DNA of 28,645 nt from the NCBI RefSeq assembly GCF_001039355.2, contig NW_019773864.1, forward strand, positions 1-28,645, written 5' to 3'. This document shows, one piece after another, positions 20,407 through 28,427 of this stretch. The position numbers were made by a program, and so were the translations under genes. The first letter of the stretch is position 1. Each line of letters starts with the position of its first letter. Origin of the DNA: Lingula anatina. Lineage: Eukaryota; Brachiopoda; Lingulata; Lingulida; Lingulidae. Under the pieces are notes generated by a model. The model made no database searches and was not told where the DNA came from. It worked only from the letters and a program-made list of their open reading frames with translations.

Positions 20407-20473
20407 TGCATTTTTCCTTTTGAAAACAATCGAGGAAGTAAAATTGTTGCTTAACGTTGCCATACTGATAGAC

Positions 20474-20715
20474 CAGAATAGCACGCCGAGAGCGCAGACC
20501 TCCGCCAAGGCAGCAATTTATTATTATTACTGATTAATTTATTGATTGATTATTGATCCAGATCAACACCAAAAACAAATAACTTCTAAGTTAACCTATT
20601 TCTGACCTATCCTGAAAATTCCATCGAAATTCATCCATGACTTTTTGAGCTATGTTGATGACAGACAGACAAACAAACAAACAGGGGTGAAAACATAACC
20701 TCCTTGGCGGAGGTA
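20474..20715. repeat. dispersed repeat with CCTCCGCCAAG / CTTGGCGGAGG ends, copy 2
   Basis: Same ends and internal landmarks as the copy at 10535 (GCACGCCGAGAGCGCAGACC; GGTGAAAACATAACCTCC), with an expanded TTATTATTATTACTGATT stretch. It is inserted soon after the tRNA at 20335, within the CAACGTTGCCATACTGATA flank block. Confidence 0.75.
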
Positions 20716-20724
20716 AAAAGCAGC

Positions 20725-20779
<55 letters not shown>
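20725..20779. repeat. compound (CT)13(AT)14 microsatellite
   Basis: CT run (20725-20750) joined directly to an AT run (20751-20779), adjoining the right end of dispersed-repeat copy 2. Confidence 0.95.
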
Positions 20780-20780
<1 letters not shown>

Positions 20781-21117
20781 TTGGAATGAGGCTCCATAAG
20801 GTTATTGCACAGGTAAGGGTTAGACGCAGGTATCAGGGTCAGTATATAGGGTACGGTAAATGCCGGCTGTATATAATAATAAAAAAAGGACTATGGTTCT
20901 TAGCAAATCGAGACAAGAATGGTAGAAAGTCTCCAATAAAAAAATGCAAGATTACATGGATTTAATATTTAAATTACATTGTGTGTGCGAGAGTGTCTGT
21001 CTGTGCGTGCGTTATATTCAAGGATATGCAGTAACATAACGTAGCATTTTATATTAAACGATATAAAACAGCCATATATGCATCCCGTGATTATAATAAA
21101 AGAAATATGATATATTT

Positions 21118-21189
21118 GGTTCTATGGTGTAATGGTTAGCACTCTGGACTCTGAATCCAGCGATCCGAGTTCAAATCTCGGTAGAACCT
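21118..21189 (+). tRNA. tRNA-Gln (anticodon CTG)
   Basis: Full cloverleaf with loop CTCTGAA (anticodon 21151-21153). TTTTT terminator at 21194-21198, then a C22 run (21208-21229). The upstream flank ATTATAATAAAAGAAATATG is a variant of the array's AT-rich upstream block. Confidence 0.96.
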
Positions 21190-21299
21190 CTCCTTTTTGC
21201 TTTTATTCCCCCCCCCCCCCCCCCCCCCCGGAAGGGGAAGAGTTGCGTTTGCATCCCCACCAGATTATCATGCTGTATATGCGCGCGCGCGTGTGTGTG

Positions 21300-21654
21300 T
21301 GTAAGATTCGATTTTAGGTTCACAGATCGAGAAGACGTTAGCAACAAGAGTCGTGGATTTCCAAACAGCTTTATTCCCACTGCCTAAGTCCTCCTCTCTA
21401 ACCACCACCTGTTCTCTTTATATCTACCTTGATGTCTCATTTAAATACGACCTTATAATAAGTCTTTCTAGTCTAGGCGCGGGCGCCGCGACATCCTAGG
21501 GGCGAGGGACATGCTAAGGGGCGCCGCGACATCCTAGGGGCGTGGGACATGCTAAGGGGCGCCGCGACATCCTAGGGGCGTGGGACATGCTAAGGGGCGC
21601 CGCGACATCCTAGGGGCGTGGGACATGCTAAGGGGCGCCACCGCGTCCCTTACA
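21300..21654 (-). mobile_element. solo LTR-like element (355 bp) with U3 minisatellite
   Basis: On the minus strand it begins TGTAAGGGACGCGG and ends CGAATCTTACA, so it has TG...CA ends inside 6-bp inverted repeats TGTAAG/CTTACA. Reading that strand: four 38-bp tandem repeats, a TATA-like GATATAAAGAG (TATAAAG at 21416-21422), an AATAAA signal (21370-21375), then about 70 nt to the end. This is the U3-R-U5 order of an LTR. No internal retrotransposon genes adjoin it, so it is a solo LTR. No clear target duplication; part of the array unit before the next tRNA is missing. Confidence 0.6.
21482..21640. repeat. 38-bp minisatellite, four copies plus a partial
   Basis: Units start at 21482, 21520, 21558 and 21596, each GGCGCCGCGACATCCTAGGG then GCGTGGGACATGCTAAGG; the first has GCGAGGG. 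The partial fifth starts at 21634. Strongly GC-rich against an AT-rich background. It occupies the U3 region of the LTR-like element. Confidence 0.95.
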
Positions 21655-21700
21655 GGTTATAATGATATAAAAGTGGGTATAATGAGTAATTCTGATATGT

Positions 21701-21763
21701 GGCTGTATGGTGTAATGGTTAGCACTTTGAATTTGAATCCGAGTTCAAATCTCGGTAGAACCT
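21701..21763 (+). pseudogene. tRNA-Gln pseudogene, 63 nt
   Basis: Starts GGCTGTATGGTGTAATGG (acceptor 5' strand GGCTGTA no longer pairs fully with TAGAACC) and lacks 9 nt through the anticodon arm: CACTTTGAATTTGAATCCGAG replaces the normal arm, and no 5-bp anticodon stem can form. The T-arm and acceptor 3' strand are intact. No T4 run follows closely. Residual TTTGAATCC suggests a TTG parent. Confidence 0.85.
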
Positions 21764-22120
21764 TTCGTTCTTTCTTTCAAAACAACCGCAGAGCTTTTAG
21801 GTGCCGTTCAACGTTGCCCATAACACAAGTGGCCTCTCTATATAAACTTGGTATGGGTATATTGCATGTGTGTTAAAAAATTACTATACGAAAAAAATCT
21901 GTATTTAAAATTTCATCTAAACCACGAAATGAAGACCACAAGATAGTGTCAATGAATCCTCTGTGAAACAAATATTTCATTTATTGTAATCTAATGATTT
22001 TATTCGAAATGTGCACTGAAATAAATACATGTACCTGTCCACTGCAAACACTTGAAACTTATGTGCCATTTTGAGCGAAGAGGTAACGTTTGTTTATGCA
22101 ATTCAACATTATAGAGCAAG

Positions 22121-22155
22121 GGCACACACACACATACACAAACACACACACAAAC
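22121..22155. repeat. CA-rich microsatellite
   Basis: Interrupted CA run, position-equivalent to the CA tract of kinase intron 1. Confidence 0.85.
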
Positions 22156-22212
22156 ACGAGAAGAGAAAGAAAACGGAAACTGATAAGAATTCAAGAAATT
22201 CTATAAACTCAC

Positions 22213-22272
22213 CAAATAAGTGGACTTTTTCACCCGAAAATCTAGCGCTTGTAATCTACACATACGAAACAT
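22213..22272 (-). CDS. duplicated kinase first exon, copy 2 (20 codons, intact)
   Basis: ATG at 22272 opens MFRMCRLQALDFRVKKSTYL, ending at TTG|GTGAGT. It shares Arg-3 and Phe-12 with neither or both of the other copies in a mosaic way: R3 and F12 match the kinase gene's exon 1, while the rest matches copy 1. Intron-1 homology is especially clear here (TTTCATTTATTGTAATCTAATG, GCACTGAAATAAATACATG; compare 4376-4440 in the kinase gene). No exon 2 downstream. Confidence 0.5.
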
Positions 22273-22379
22273 TTCTTGTTTCTGAACTGATAACAACTTC
22301 TTGTGGAATACACCGTTCAACATGAAAACACTGGTTCATCCAACGTTATGACAACGGCTACGCGGTAATCCCGTACTTA

Positions 22380-22387
22380 TGACGTCA
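22380..22387 (-). promoter_or_regulatory. consensus CRE upstream of first-exon copy 2
   Basis: TGACGTCA 108 bp upstream of the copy-2 ATG, the same spacing as in the kinase gene (108) and copy 1 (109). An inverted CCAAT (ATTGG, 22438-22442) preceded by GCGTCACGTAGGG lies further upstream. Confidence 0.45.
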
Positions 22388-23127
22388 TATTGCTATATGA
22401 CGTTTCTAGTCATGTTTACGTTTCGCGTCACGTAGGGATTGGCTCATTATTGAGCAGACCATGGCTGTTTCCGGTGTGCAAACACTGGGTAAAAGACGAA
22501 ACATTGTTATTTTCTATTTGATTTGCAAAATATGGGTTTCGAAAGCTACATGTAGCATCATCCTTGCTATCTTTATTGGTTCCTTACTAGCAAAAACTAA
22601 CAAAAATATCTCTTTATATCTGCAAATACTTTTATCGAAAATTATTCATTATATAGTATAAACATATATTTGGCCAGTTCAATACATTCCATTTGGCAGG
22701 TTTTCCAGTAATCTCACCACTCTAATACCTGTAGAAAAAAATGACCATTTATCCCGCGTATGAAGAAAGTGAACCTTGATTTCATGCGAAAATAATCTGT
22801 GACAGAAATGGTAGTCCTAGGAATTAAAGACTGAGGTTCCATAAGGTTTCCACAGGTAAGGGTTAGACGTGGAGGTATCAGAGTCAGTAAATGAGGTGAA
22901 TGGCAGAACGTCTCCAATAAAATAACAAAAATGCATGATTACATGGAGTATGGCCTATGTATTTGATATTTCATTGTGTGTGTGCGAGTGCGTGTGTCTG
23001 TGTGTGCGTTATATTCCGGGATACGCGGTTACACGTTTCATCTAAAATTGACGTAGCATTTAAAATCAAACGATAGAAATCAGACGTGTGTTCACGGCGA
23101 GATTTTAACAAAACATATACTACATGT

Positions 23128-23192
23128 GGTTCTATGGTGTAATGGTTAGGACTCTGAATCCAGCGATCCGAGTTCAAATCTCGGTAGAACCT
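23128..23192 (+). pseudogene. tRNA-Gln pseudogene (CTG type), 65 nt
   Basis: Intact ends, but GGTTAGCACTCTGGACTCTG has become GGTTAGGACTCTG, a 7-nt loss that removes the 3' D-stem strand (GCAC) and the 5' strand of the anticodon stem. The lost heptamer CACTCTG is nearly repeated by the following GACTCTG, so replication slippage is a sufficient explanation. A T8 run follows. Confidence 0.88.
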
Positions 23193-23360
23193 CTTTTTTT
23201 TTAAATATTCCTCCCCCCCCCACCCCCTCTTCCAGTATATGTTCATTGTGACACAGTATCCAACAATGTGTACAAAATACATGGAAATTTAAAGCCCCAT
23301 TTACACTAGACGGCAATGTACAGATACTGAGCGCGCTTTCTATAATTGTGCATTACCTTA

Positions 23361-23576
23361 AAGAGTGCATTCCCACAGATTTAGATCGATCCATCTGGAT
23401 CGACCTAACTCCCTGGGGGCTCACGCTAAATTGCTGTCAGCCGAACGCGCACGGAAGTTAATTACCCGCTTACAGCTTTTAGTAGGCGGGACAGACATTT
23501 AAGCCGACTAAGCTGACAGTAATCTAGTGAGACTCCCCACGGGGATAGATCGATCTAAAGTCTGTGGGAATGCAGT
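23361..23576. mobile_element. PIF/Harbinger-like MITE, copy C
   Basis: Left end AGTGCATTCCCACAGATTTA and right end TCTGTGGGAATGCAGTC, with the same interior as copies A, B and D. Target duplication not clear (TTA on the left only). Inserted in an array unit between tRNA pseudogene 23128 and tRNA 23893. Confidence 0.8.
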
Positions 23577-23892
23577 CAAAGATAATTGTCAAATGTATTC
23601 AATTATGATTCTTCGCCAAAGCACTTTTTCCTCTATTACCAAATAAAATTTGCATTTTCAAATCATTGACTAAATTTCGCCCATCCCGACCCGAATTAGT
23701 AACTATCTCTTGGCAATATTGTCTACATTTAATCGAGTGTGTGTGTGTGTGTGTGTGTCTGTTTGTGTGTTAGTCAGTGAGTGTTTTATATTAAGCGATA
23801 CATGTTAATTGTGGCTGCTTTTAAAATCGAATGATATTAAGCAGTCGTTCATTTTCCCTATGGTAAAAATAATATGAAATGTGTGTATAATT

Positions 23893-23964
23893 GGTTCTAT
23901 GGTGTAATGGTTAGCACTCTGGACTTTGAATCCAGCGATCCGAGTTCAAGTCTCGGTAGAACCT
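23893..23964 (+). tRNA. tRNA-Gln (anticodon TTG), T-loop variant
   Basis: Full cloverleaf, anticodon 23926-23928. T-loop TTCAAGT instead of TTCAAAT, a change shared only with the CTG gene at 24581, so the two units are sisters despite different anticodons. TTTT terminator at 23976-23979. Confidence 0.95.
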
Positions 23965-24353
23965 TTCGTTCTTTCTTTTGAAACAACCGCAGAAGTTAGT
24001 GTCTTCAACGTTGCCCTTAACAAATTACCATACTAATGAATAAGCGTCTCCTCTAAATAGACTGGGTATGGGCATTTATTGTGTGTGTTACAAAATAACA
24101 ATACGAAAAATTAGAATTAAAAATCTGTATTTACAAACAGAACCCACACAATAGTTTCATTGATCACTCTGTCAAACAAATACTTCATTTATTGTAATCC
24201 TATGATTTAATCCAAACGCTCACTGAAATAAGTACCTGTCCACTGTAATTATTATATGTGCAATGTTGCACGGAGAGTTAAAATTTGTTATTGCATTTCA
24301 CCAATATACAACAAGGGCACACACATACACACTGAGAAATTCTATAAACTCAC

Positions 24354-24397
24354 AAAATAAGCAGACCTAGCGCTAGTAATGTACAGATGCTATACAT
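24354..24397 (-). pseudogene. duplicated kinase first exon, copy 3 (broken)
   Basis: ATG at 24397 and a GTGAGT donor remain, and GCGCTAG is recognisable, but only 44 nt lie between them: 16 nt coding for the DLRVKK part are lost and the frame is broken. The promoter block persists with TGACGTAA at 24497-24504, 100 bp upstream. Confidence 0.75.
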
Positions 24398-24580
24398 TTT
24401 TTCAATTTTATTTCTTAACTCATAACGCCTTATTGTGGAATATACCGTTAGAACACTGGATAATCCAACGTTATGACAACGATAATCCCGCACTTATGAC
24501 GTAATATCATTGTTACGTTAGATGATGTTTCGCGCTGTGTTTACCTTTTGGGATATGCGGTTGATGTACTTCGAAGAACT

Positions 24581-24652
24581 GGTTCTATGGTGTAATGGTT
24601 AGCACTCTGGACTCTGAATCCAGCGATCCGAGTTCAAGTCTCGGTAGAACCT
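24581..24652 (+). tRNA. tRNA-Gln (anticodon CTG), T-loop variant
   Basis: Full cloverleaf with loop CTCTGAA (anticodon 24614-24616) and T-loop TTCAAGT as in the gene at 23893. T6 terminator at 24663-24668. It lies only about 77 bp beyond the CRE-like site of broken first-exon copy 3, with most of the usual upstream GT/TTCAGCAATACATG flank missing. Confidence 0.95.
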
Positions 24653-24749
24653 TTCGGCTTCGTTTTTTAATGAATTCACCATAATACAACAAGGACACAC
24701 ACAACCGCACAGAGAAAAAAAAAGAGTTCAAGGAATTCTATAAACTCAC

Positions 24750-24809
24750 CAAATAAGTGGATTTTTTCACCCGAAGATCTAGCGCTTGTGATCTACAGAC
24801 ATGAAACAT
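24750..24809 (-). CDS. duplicated kinase first exon, copy 4 (20 codons, intact)
   Basis: ATG at 24809 opens MFHVCRSQALDLRVKKSTYL, ending TTG|GTGAGT. It differs from copy 1 at C3H, M4V and L7S plus one synonymous change. The frame and donor are kept, but no exon 2 follows before the tRNA at 24581. As with copies 1 and 2, this is either a gene relic or an alternative first exon. Confidence 0.5.
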
Positions 24810-24906
24810 TTCTTATTTCTTCACTTCTCATGGAACACACCGTTCAGTGAGGGAACATTGGATAATCTAACGTTATGACAACGGCTCCGCGATAACCCCG
24901 TACTTA

Positions 24907-24914
24907 TGACGTCA
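24907..24914 (-). promoter_or_regulatory. consensus CRE upstream of first-exon copy 4
   Basis: TGACGTCA 98 bp upstream of the copy-4 ATG, in the conserved CCGTACTTATGACGTCATAT context. The more distant CCAAT box seen in copies 1 and 2 is mutated here (GGGATTGACTT). Confidence 0.45.
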
Positions 24915-25325
24915 TATTATTGTTACGTGAGATGACGTTTCTAGCTGTGTTTGCATTTCATGTCACGTTGGGATTGACTTATTGTTCGGGTGACAATGAC
25001 CGTCTTGATGTGCAAACACTGAGTAAAAGACAAAGCATTGCCATTTCTTCATTTGCGAAATATCTGTTTCTAGAGCTAGCATCGTTTTTGCTATCTTTTG
25101 TACTTCCGTTCCCAGGAATTAAAGTCAGAGGTTCCGTATGGTTATTTCACAGGTAAGGGTTAGACGCAGTTATCAGGGTCAGTATATGGAGTACGGTAAA
25201 TGCCAGCTGTATATAATGATAAAAATGGACAATGGTTCCTAGCCAATAGCGACAAGAATGGTGGAAAGTCTCCAATATTATAAAAAATCATGATTATATG
25301 GATTGAGTATTTGATATTACATTGC

Positions 25326-25349
25326 GTGTGTGTGTGTGTGTGTGTGTGT
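25326..25349. repeat. (GT)12 microsatellite
   Basis: GT run immediately before TATTCAGGGATATGAGG and the last tRNA, the same order as in the other units. Confidence 0.95.
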
Positions 25350-25384
25350 TATTCAGGGATATGAGGTTTTTTTCTCACATGAGT

Positions 25385-25456
25385 GGTTCTATGGTGTAAT
25401 GGTTAGCACTCTGGACTCTGAATCCAGCGATCCGAGTTCAAATCTCGGTAGAACCT
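25385..25456 (+). tRNA. tRNA-Gln (anticodon CTG), last of the array
   Basis: Full cloverleaf, loop CTCTGAA (anticodon 25418-25420), T-loop TTCAAAT. TTTTT terminator at 25462-25466. Array homology stops shortly after this gene (a remnant TTCATAATGATATATAGAAG follows at about 25489-25508). Confidence 0.96.
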
Positions 25457-25509
25457 GTCCCTTTTTATTTTTCCGTTCATTTCCCCTGTTCATAATGATA
25501 TATAGAAGT

Positions 25510-25965
25510 CGCACTTAAGGGGTCTAGGATATTAAAAANAAATTAGCCATATTAACATAAGAACACAACATTAAGACCACACAACATCAATTCCTGTCAA
25601 CATTTGTACTAAAATTAATTAAAAGATAGACTTACAAACTTTAAATGAACTTAAAAATTGCCCCTGTCATTTTTATATCAACTAAAAAATTTGCATGTTC
25701 AACTCCCCCCTCCCCTGCTTAAATGTCCCCCTCGTCTGAGTCGGCCCACTTTTAAATGTCCCCCACATGTCTGCCTCTCCTTAAATGCCTCCCACCTCTG
25801 AGACCATCTATCTGCCGTTATACACCCCCTACACGTGAGCAAGATAACAGCAACTACCACAAAGACTATAAATCAACACAGCAAAGTTTAATGCTCTTCA
25901 ACACACGCTCAAATAAACTTCAAAGTAACCATGATGCACATCACTTCATGATTCAGTAAGAATTT
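25510..25965. other. spacer with C/T-rich CATTTAA-containing stretch
   Basis: Contains one ambiguous base (25539). At about 25700-25800, TTAAATGTCCCCC, TTTAAATGTCCCCCAC and TTAAATGCCTCCCACC recur, a short degenerate repeat. No coding exon recognised on either strand. Confidence 0.5.
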
Positions 25966-25982
25966 TCATCTCTTTAACCTAC

Positions 25983-26345
25983 CTAAAGCTTTCACCAGAT
26001 CTTTAATTGACACTCCCGGCACCCCCAGGGTGTCGATGCCGTCCCCTGACCCATCCATCCTCCCTGAGGGCGGGGTCAGGGACATAGCGCTTCCTACTTG
26101 AGGTGGAGTGGCCCTCCCTGGTCCCACAGAGGGGACCATGTCCCCAAATTCCTTGGGGAACCTGAACGGATAATCTTGTCCCTTTATCCCTGGCTCAAAG
26201 TCTGCTCCCATATCCTTGCTTAACTTGAAAGGTGCAGCTCCTTTGAGGGCCTCGTAATCTTCTGGGTTCTTTGGGAAGGTGAAGTTGGTACCTGCTGCTG
26301 TTCTGGGGCTGCTTGGGGTGGCTGGGGCACCAAAGGGTGTTTTGA
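25983..26345 (-). CDS. exon C of an unidentified Gly/Pro/Phe-rich protein gene
   Basis: Acceptor CATAG (26350-26346) and donor GTAGGT (from 25982) bound 363 nt; the phase is 1 at both ends. It encodes KTPFGAPATPSSPRT, TNFTFPKNPEDYEALKG, APFKLSKDMGADFEPG, DYPFRFPKEFGDMV and ends GVSIKDLVKAL. Repeated P-F-x-F/FTFP motifs in Gly/Pro/Ser-rich sequence suggest a disordered segment. Without the donor, the frame would run four codons further to TGA at 25966-25968, so this could instead be the terminal exon. The donor is favoured because it gives the same phase-1 junction as the other two exons. I do not recognise the protein. Confidence 0.65.
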
Positions 26346-26399
26346 CTATGAAGAACAAATAAACATGAACAAATATGTAGAATAAACCTAATACATGCA

Positions 26400-26935
26400 A
26401 AACATTACGTATGTTGTATTTTAGTATTAACAGTTATATTATATATGGTAGAACAAAGTAAGTATTTAAATATGTAATACAGAGAAAACAAGGAATATTT
26501 GATCATAATTGACATGACAGCTTCCATCTCCCCTCCCACTTTCTACAATTGTCTTAATTAACAGTGTCATATTAGATAGCACAATGCTTAAAGTAATTTT
26601 TCTCTGAATATAATATGAAGACAACATAGTACTGCATGCATAAAGAAATAAGTGTTTTTTAAAGGTAGGAGATACTGTAAAACAGGATATGTACAGTTGT
26701 TACTTTAAAACTCACAACAGCACACAGAAATAAATCTGAAAAATAATCTGTGAAAGATTCCTTCCCCTAAATATTTACATCATATACAAGAAAATTTACC
26801 AATATCAAACATCCATGTCATCATAACAAATTTTATTTTTCAATCATACTTGTTTTCACACGCCAAATCAGTTTTTATAATTTGACAGTTTCAGGTTTCA
26901 GGTTGTTGGAATATCACCAACTCATACAATTATAT
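26400..26935. other. intron sequence, no feature seen
   Basis: AT-rich sequence between exons C and B of the minus-strand gene. No coding block. MITE copy D follows. Confidence 0.55.
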
Positions 26936-26939
26936 CTAA

Positions 26940-27154
26940 GACTGCATTCCCATAGATTTAGATCTATCCATCTAGATCGACCTAACTCCCTGGGGGTTCA
27001 CGCTAAATTGATGTCAGCCAAGCGCTCACGGTAGTTAATTACCCCCTTACAGCTTTTAGTAGGTGGGACAGATGCTTAAGCTGGCTAAGCTGACAGTAAT
27101 CTTGTGAGACTCCCCACAGGGATAGATCGATCTAAAATCTGTGGGAATGGGGTC
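26940..27154. mobile_element. PIF/Harbinger-like MITE, copy D (215 bp, intronic)
   Basis: Left end GACTGCATTCCCATAGATTT, right end AAATCTGTGGGAATGGGGTC, flanked by TAA at 26937-26939 and 27155-27157. Best-preserved copy. It sits in the intron between exons B and C of the minus-strand gene. Confidence 0.85.
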
Positions 27155-27335
27155 TAAAACAATACATTTCTTTCATGAGTATATTTCAATATTATTGGTG
27201 CAAAACCTCAGTTGACAAAAACGTTTAATTTCACAGCAAAAACATTTGAAGAAGGATTGAAAAGAAAACTCTTCAACATAAACACACAACAATTTACAAC
27301 ACTGAGTCGTCTATATTTTGGCAGGCTGTCCCTAC

Positions 27336-27443
27336 CTGCCCCTGACCCACTCCCAAATACAAATGGGGAGCCAGAGGTGCCAGGTCCTAGCATCACTCCA
27401 GTATTTATAGCATCATTTGATGTATTCATAAATGTAGATGGCG
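27336..27443 (-). CDS. exon B of the unidentified Gly/Pro/Phe-rich protein gene
   Basis: Acceptor TTGCTTGCAG and donor GCAG|GTAGGG bound 108 nt, phase 1 at both ends, so it can be skipped or included without a frameshift. The frame, after a junction Ala, reads PSTFMNTSNDAINTGVML and then GPGTSGSPFVFGSGSGA. The PFVFG motif matches PFAFGFG in exon A. The phases join exon A (...SSQ) to this exon and this exon to exon C (V-KTPFGAP). Confidence 0.6.
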
Positions 27444-27444
27444 C

Positions 27445-27982
27445 TGCAAGCAAAGCAATGGCACTTAGCAAGAAGACAACCTTAATTTACTTCAGACCTC
27501 ACTAACTGCATCCTGCCATAATAGTTACCAGATAAATATGAAATGTTAATAAGAAAATAAATACATGGGATGGGATCAGCAGAAGATAGTCACTTAGCAA
27601 ATAAATCTTTATAAGCTCCAATCTAAACTATTAATCCACAGAAGAAAGATGAAAGGGTGTCACAATCTGATGCTTATAAAATCATGATCCTTAAAATTAC
27701 CAGTAATCAATGAAATGACAGAGATACTTGTAACAAAGCTCATGAAAAAAAAAAGATTTCTTCATTGCCGCCTACAAGCAAAGTGAATAAAGAATGTCTT
27801 GCCAGTTCAAGGTCAAATATGTTTAAGACCTTGACAGACTACTTGATGTTGAATGCCAAAAAATTTTATTCAACCACCAACAAACTTCACATATCTGACT
27901 CCTTCCAGTATGTCTATCTGAAAATTAGATTTATAAAATGAAAAAAAAATGCTAAGAATGTCAGGGATTCAATAGTGTTTAC
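27445..27982. other. intron sequence, no feature seen
   Basis: AT-rich sequence between exons A and B with a short A-run (about 27747). No coding exon or repeat recognised. Confidence 0.5.
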
Positions 27983-28291
27983 CTTGACTTGATGCTCCAA
28001 AGAAAGTGAACGGAGTGTGTTGTGCTGAAGTGAAATCATATCCCTTCCCATCACCTCCTGCAGCCTCTCCTTCAGCTCCCAGTGTTGGGGGTGCCGCAGT
28101 GGAACCAAGGGCAGAAGCTCCAAAACCAAAGGCAAACGGGTCCTTTATTTCCCCACTGATGTCATCCACATGTTGTAGATATGTGATGCCGTTACTGCCT
28201 CGCACCAGGGACCACGCCTCTCCATCAGTCTCGTGGCAGTAGTTAGCTGTGCTCTTAGCATCCAATTTGATCCAGGTGCCATCAGGATTCA
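27983..28291 (-). CDS. exon A of the unidentified Gly/Pro/Phe-rich protein gene
   Basis: Acceptor ATAGATAG (AG at 28293-28292) and donor CAAG|GTAAAC bound 309 nt, phase 1 at both ends. The N-terminal half looks globular: NPDGTWIKLDAKSTANYC, then GEAWSLVRGSNGITYLQHVD, with Trp, Cys and hydrophobic alternation. The C-terminal half changes to low complexity: DPFAFGFGASALGS, then Gly/Glu/Ala-rich, then YDFTSAQHTPFTFFGASSQ. The gene continues to the right of the window. I do not recognise the globular part. F-G motifs resemble nucleoporin FG repeats only loosely, so I do not assign that role. Minus-strand codon use is GC-richer than the flanking introns, which supports a real exon. Confidence 0.7.
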
Positions 28292-28427
28292 CTATCTATA
28301 ATGTATATTGTTTTGATTTGATAATTTTGGATTATATTTCTAATATTTGATGTTCAAAATATTTGAAGAAAACCTGTAAATTGAAACCTGATAATGCATA
28401 TATTTTTCATCTAATCATGACAGAAAC

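Larger units (their letters stand above)
16477..25456. repeat. array of duplicated tRNA-Gln / kinase first-exon units
   Basis: Blocks recur in a roughly constant order: a GAGCAGGAGCGAGTTG block with TACCAGATTATCATGG (16511, 19883, part at 21240); (GT)n/(GA)n with TTTATGCGGAGTCTTCATA (16633, 19977); TTTCGCCCATCCCGACC (16866, 23676); (GT)n with TTCAGCAATACATG and GTAGCATTCAAGATCAAACG (17080, 19412, 20234 and diverged copies near 21012, 23012, 23790); the tRNA; CAACGTTGCCATACTGAT (17301, 20454, 21810); intron-1 sequence, first exon, promoter; and CACAGGTAAGGGTTAGACG (20809, 22851, 25149). tRNA spacing is 2327, 822, 783, 583, 1427, 765, 688 and 804 bp, so units were trimmed or interrupted after duplication. 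The founder-like arrangement is at 4290-5320. Confidence 0.85.

Noticed and set aside
22461-25156. Short plus-strand frames at 22461-22661 and 24920-25156 sharing VQTL-K-R-like residues
   Set aside because: The similarity comes from the duplicated upstream DNA of the array units. The frames differ in start, length and later sequence and have no shared coding constraint.
16477-25456. CRISPR-like regularly spaced repeats
   Set aside because: The regular 72-nt repeats are tRNA genes in a eukaryotic array with 0.6-2.3 kb spacing; nothing resembles CRISPR.
27212-28242. Plus-strand frames opposite exons A and B
   Set aside because: The minus strand has matched splice sites and consistent phase-1 boundaries; the plus-strand frames have neither.
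25983-28291. Naming the F-motif gene as an FG nucleoporin
   Set aside because: Only a few PF-x-F/FG motifs, mixed with a globular Trp/Cys-containing segment; too little to assign.
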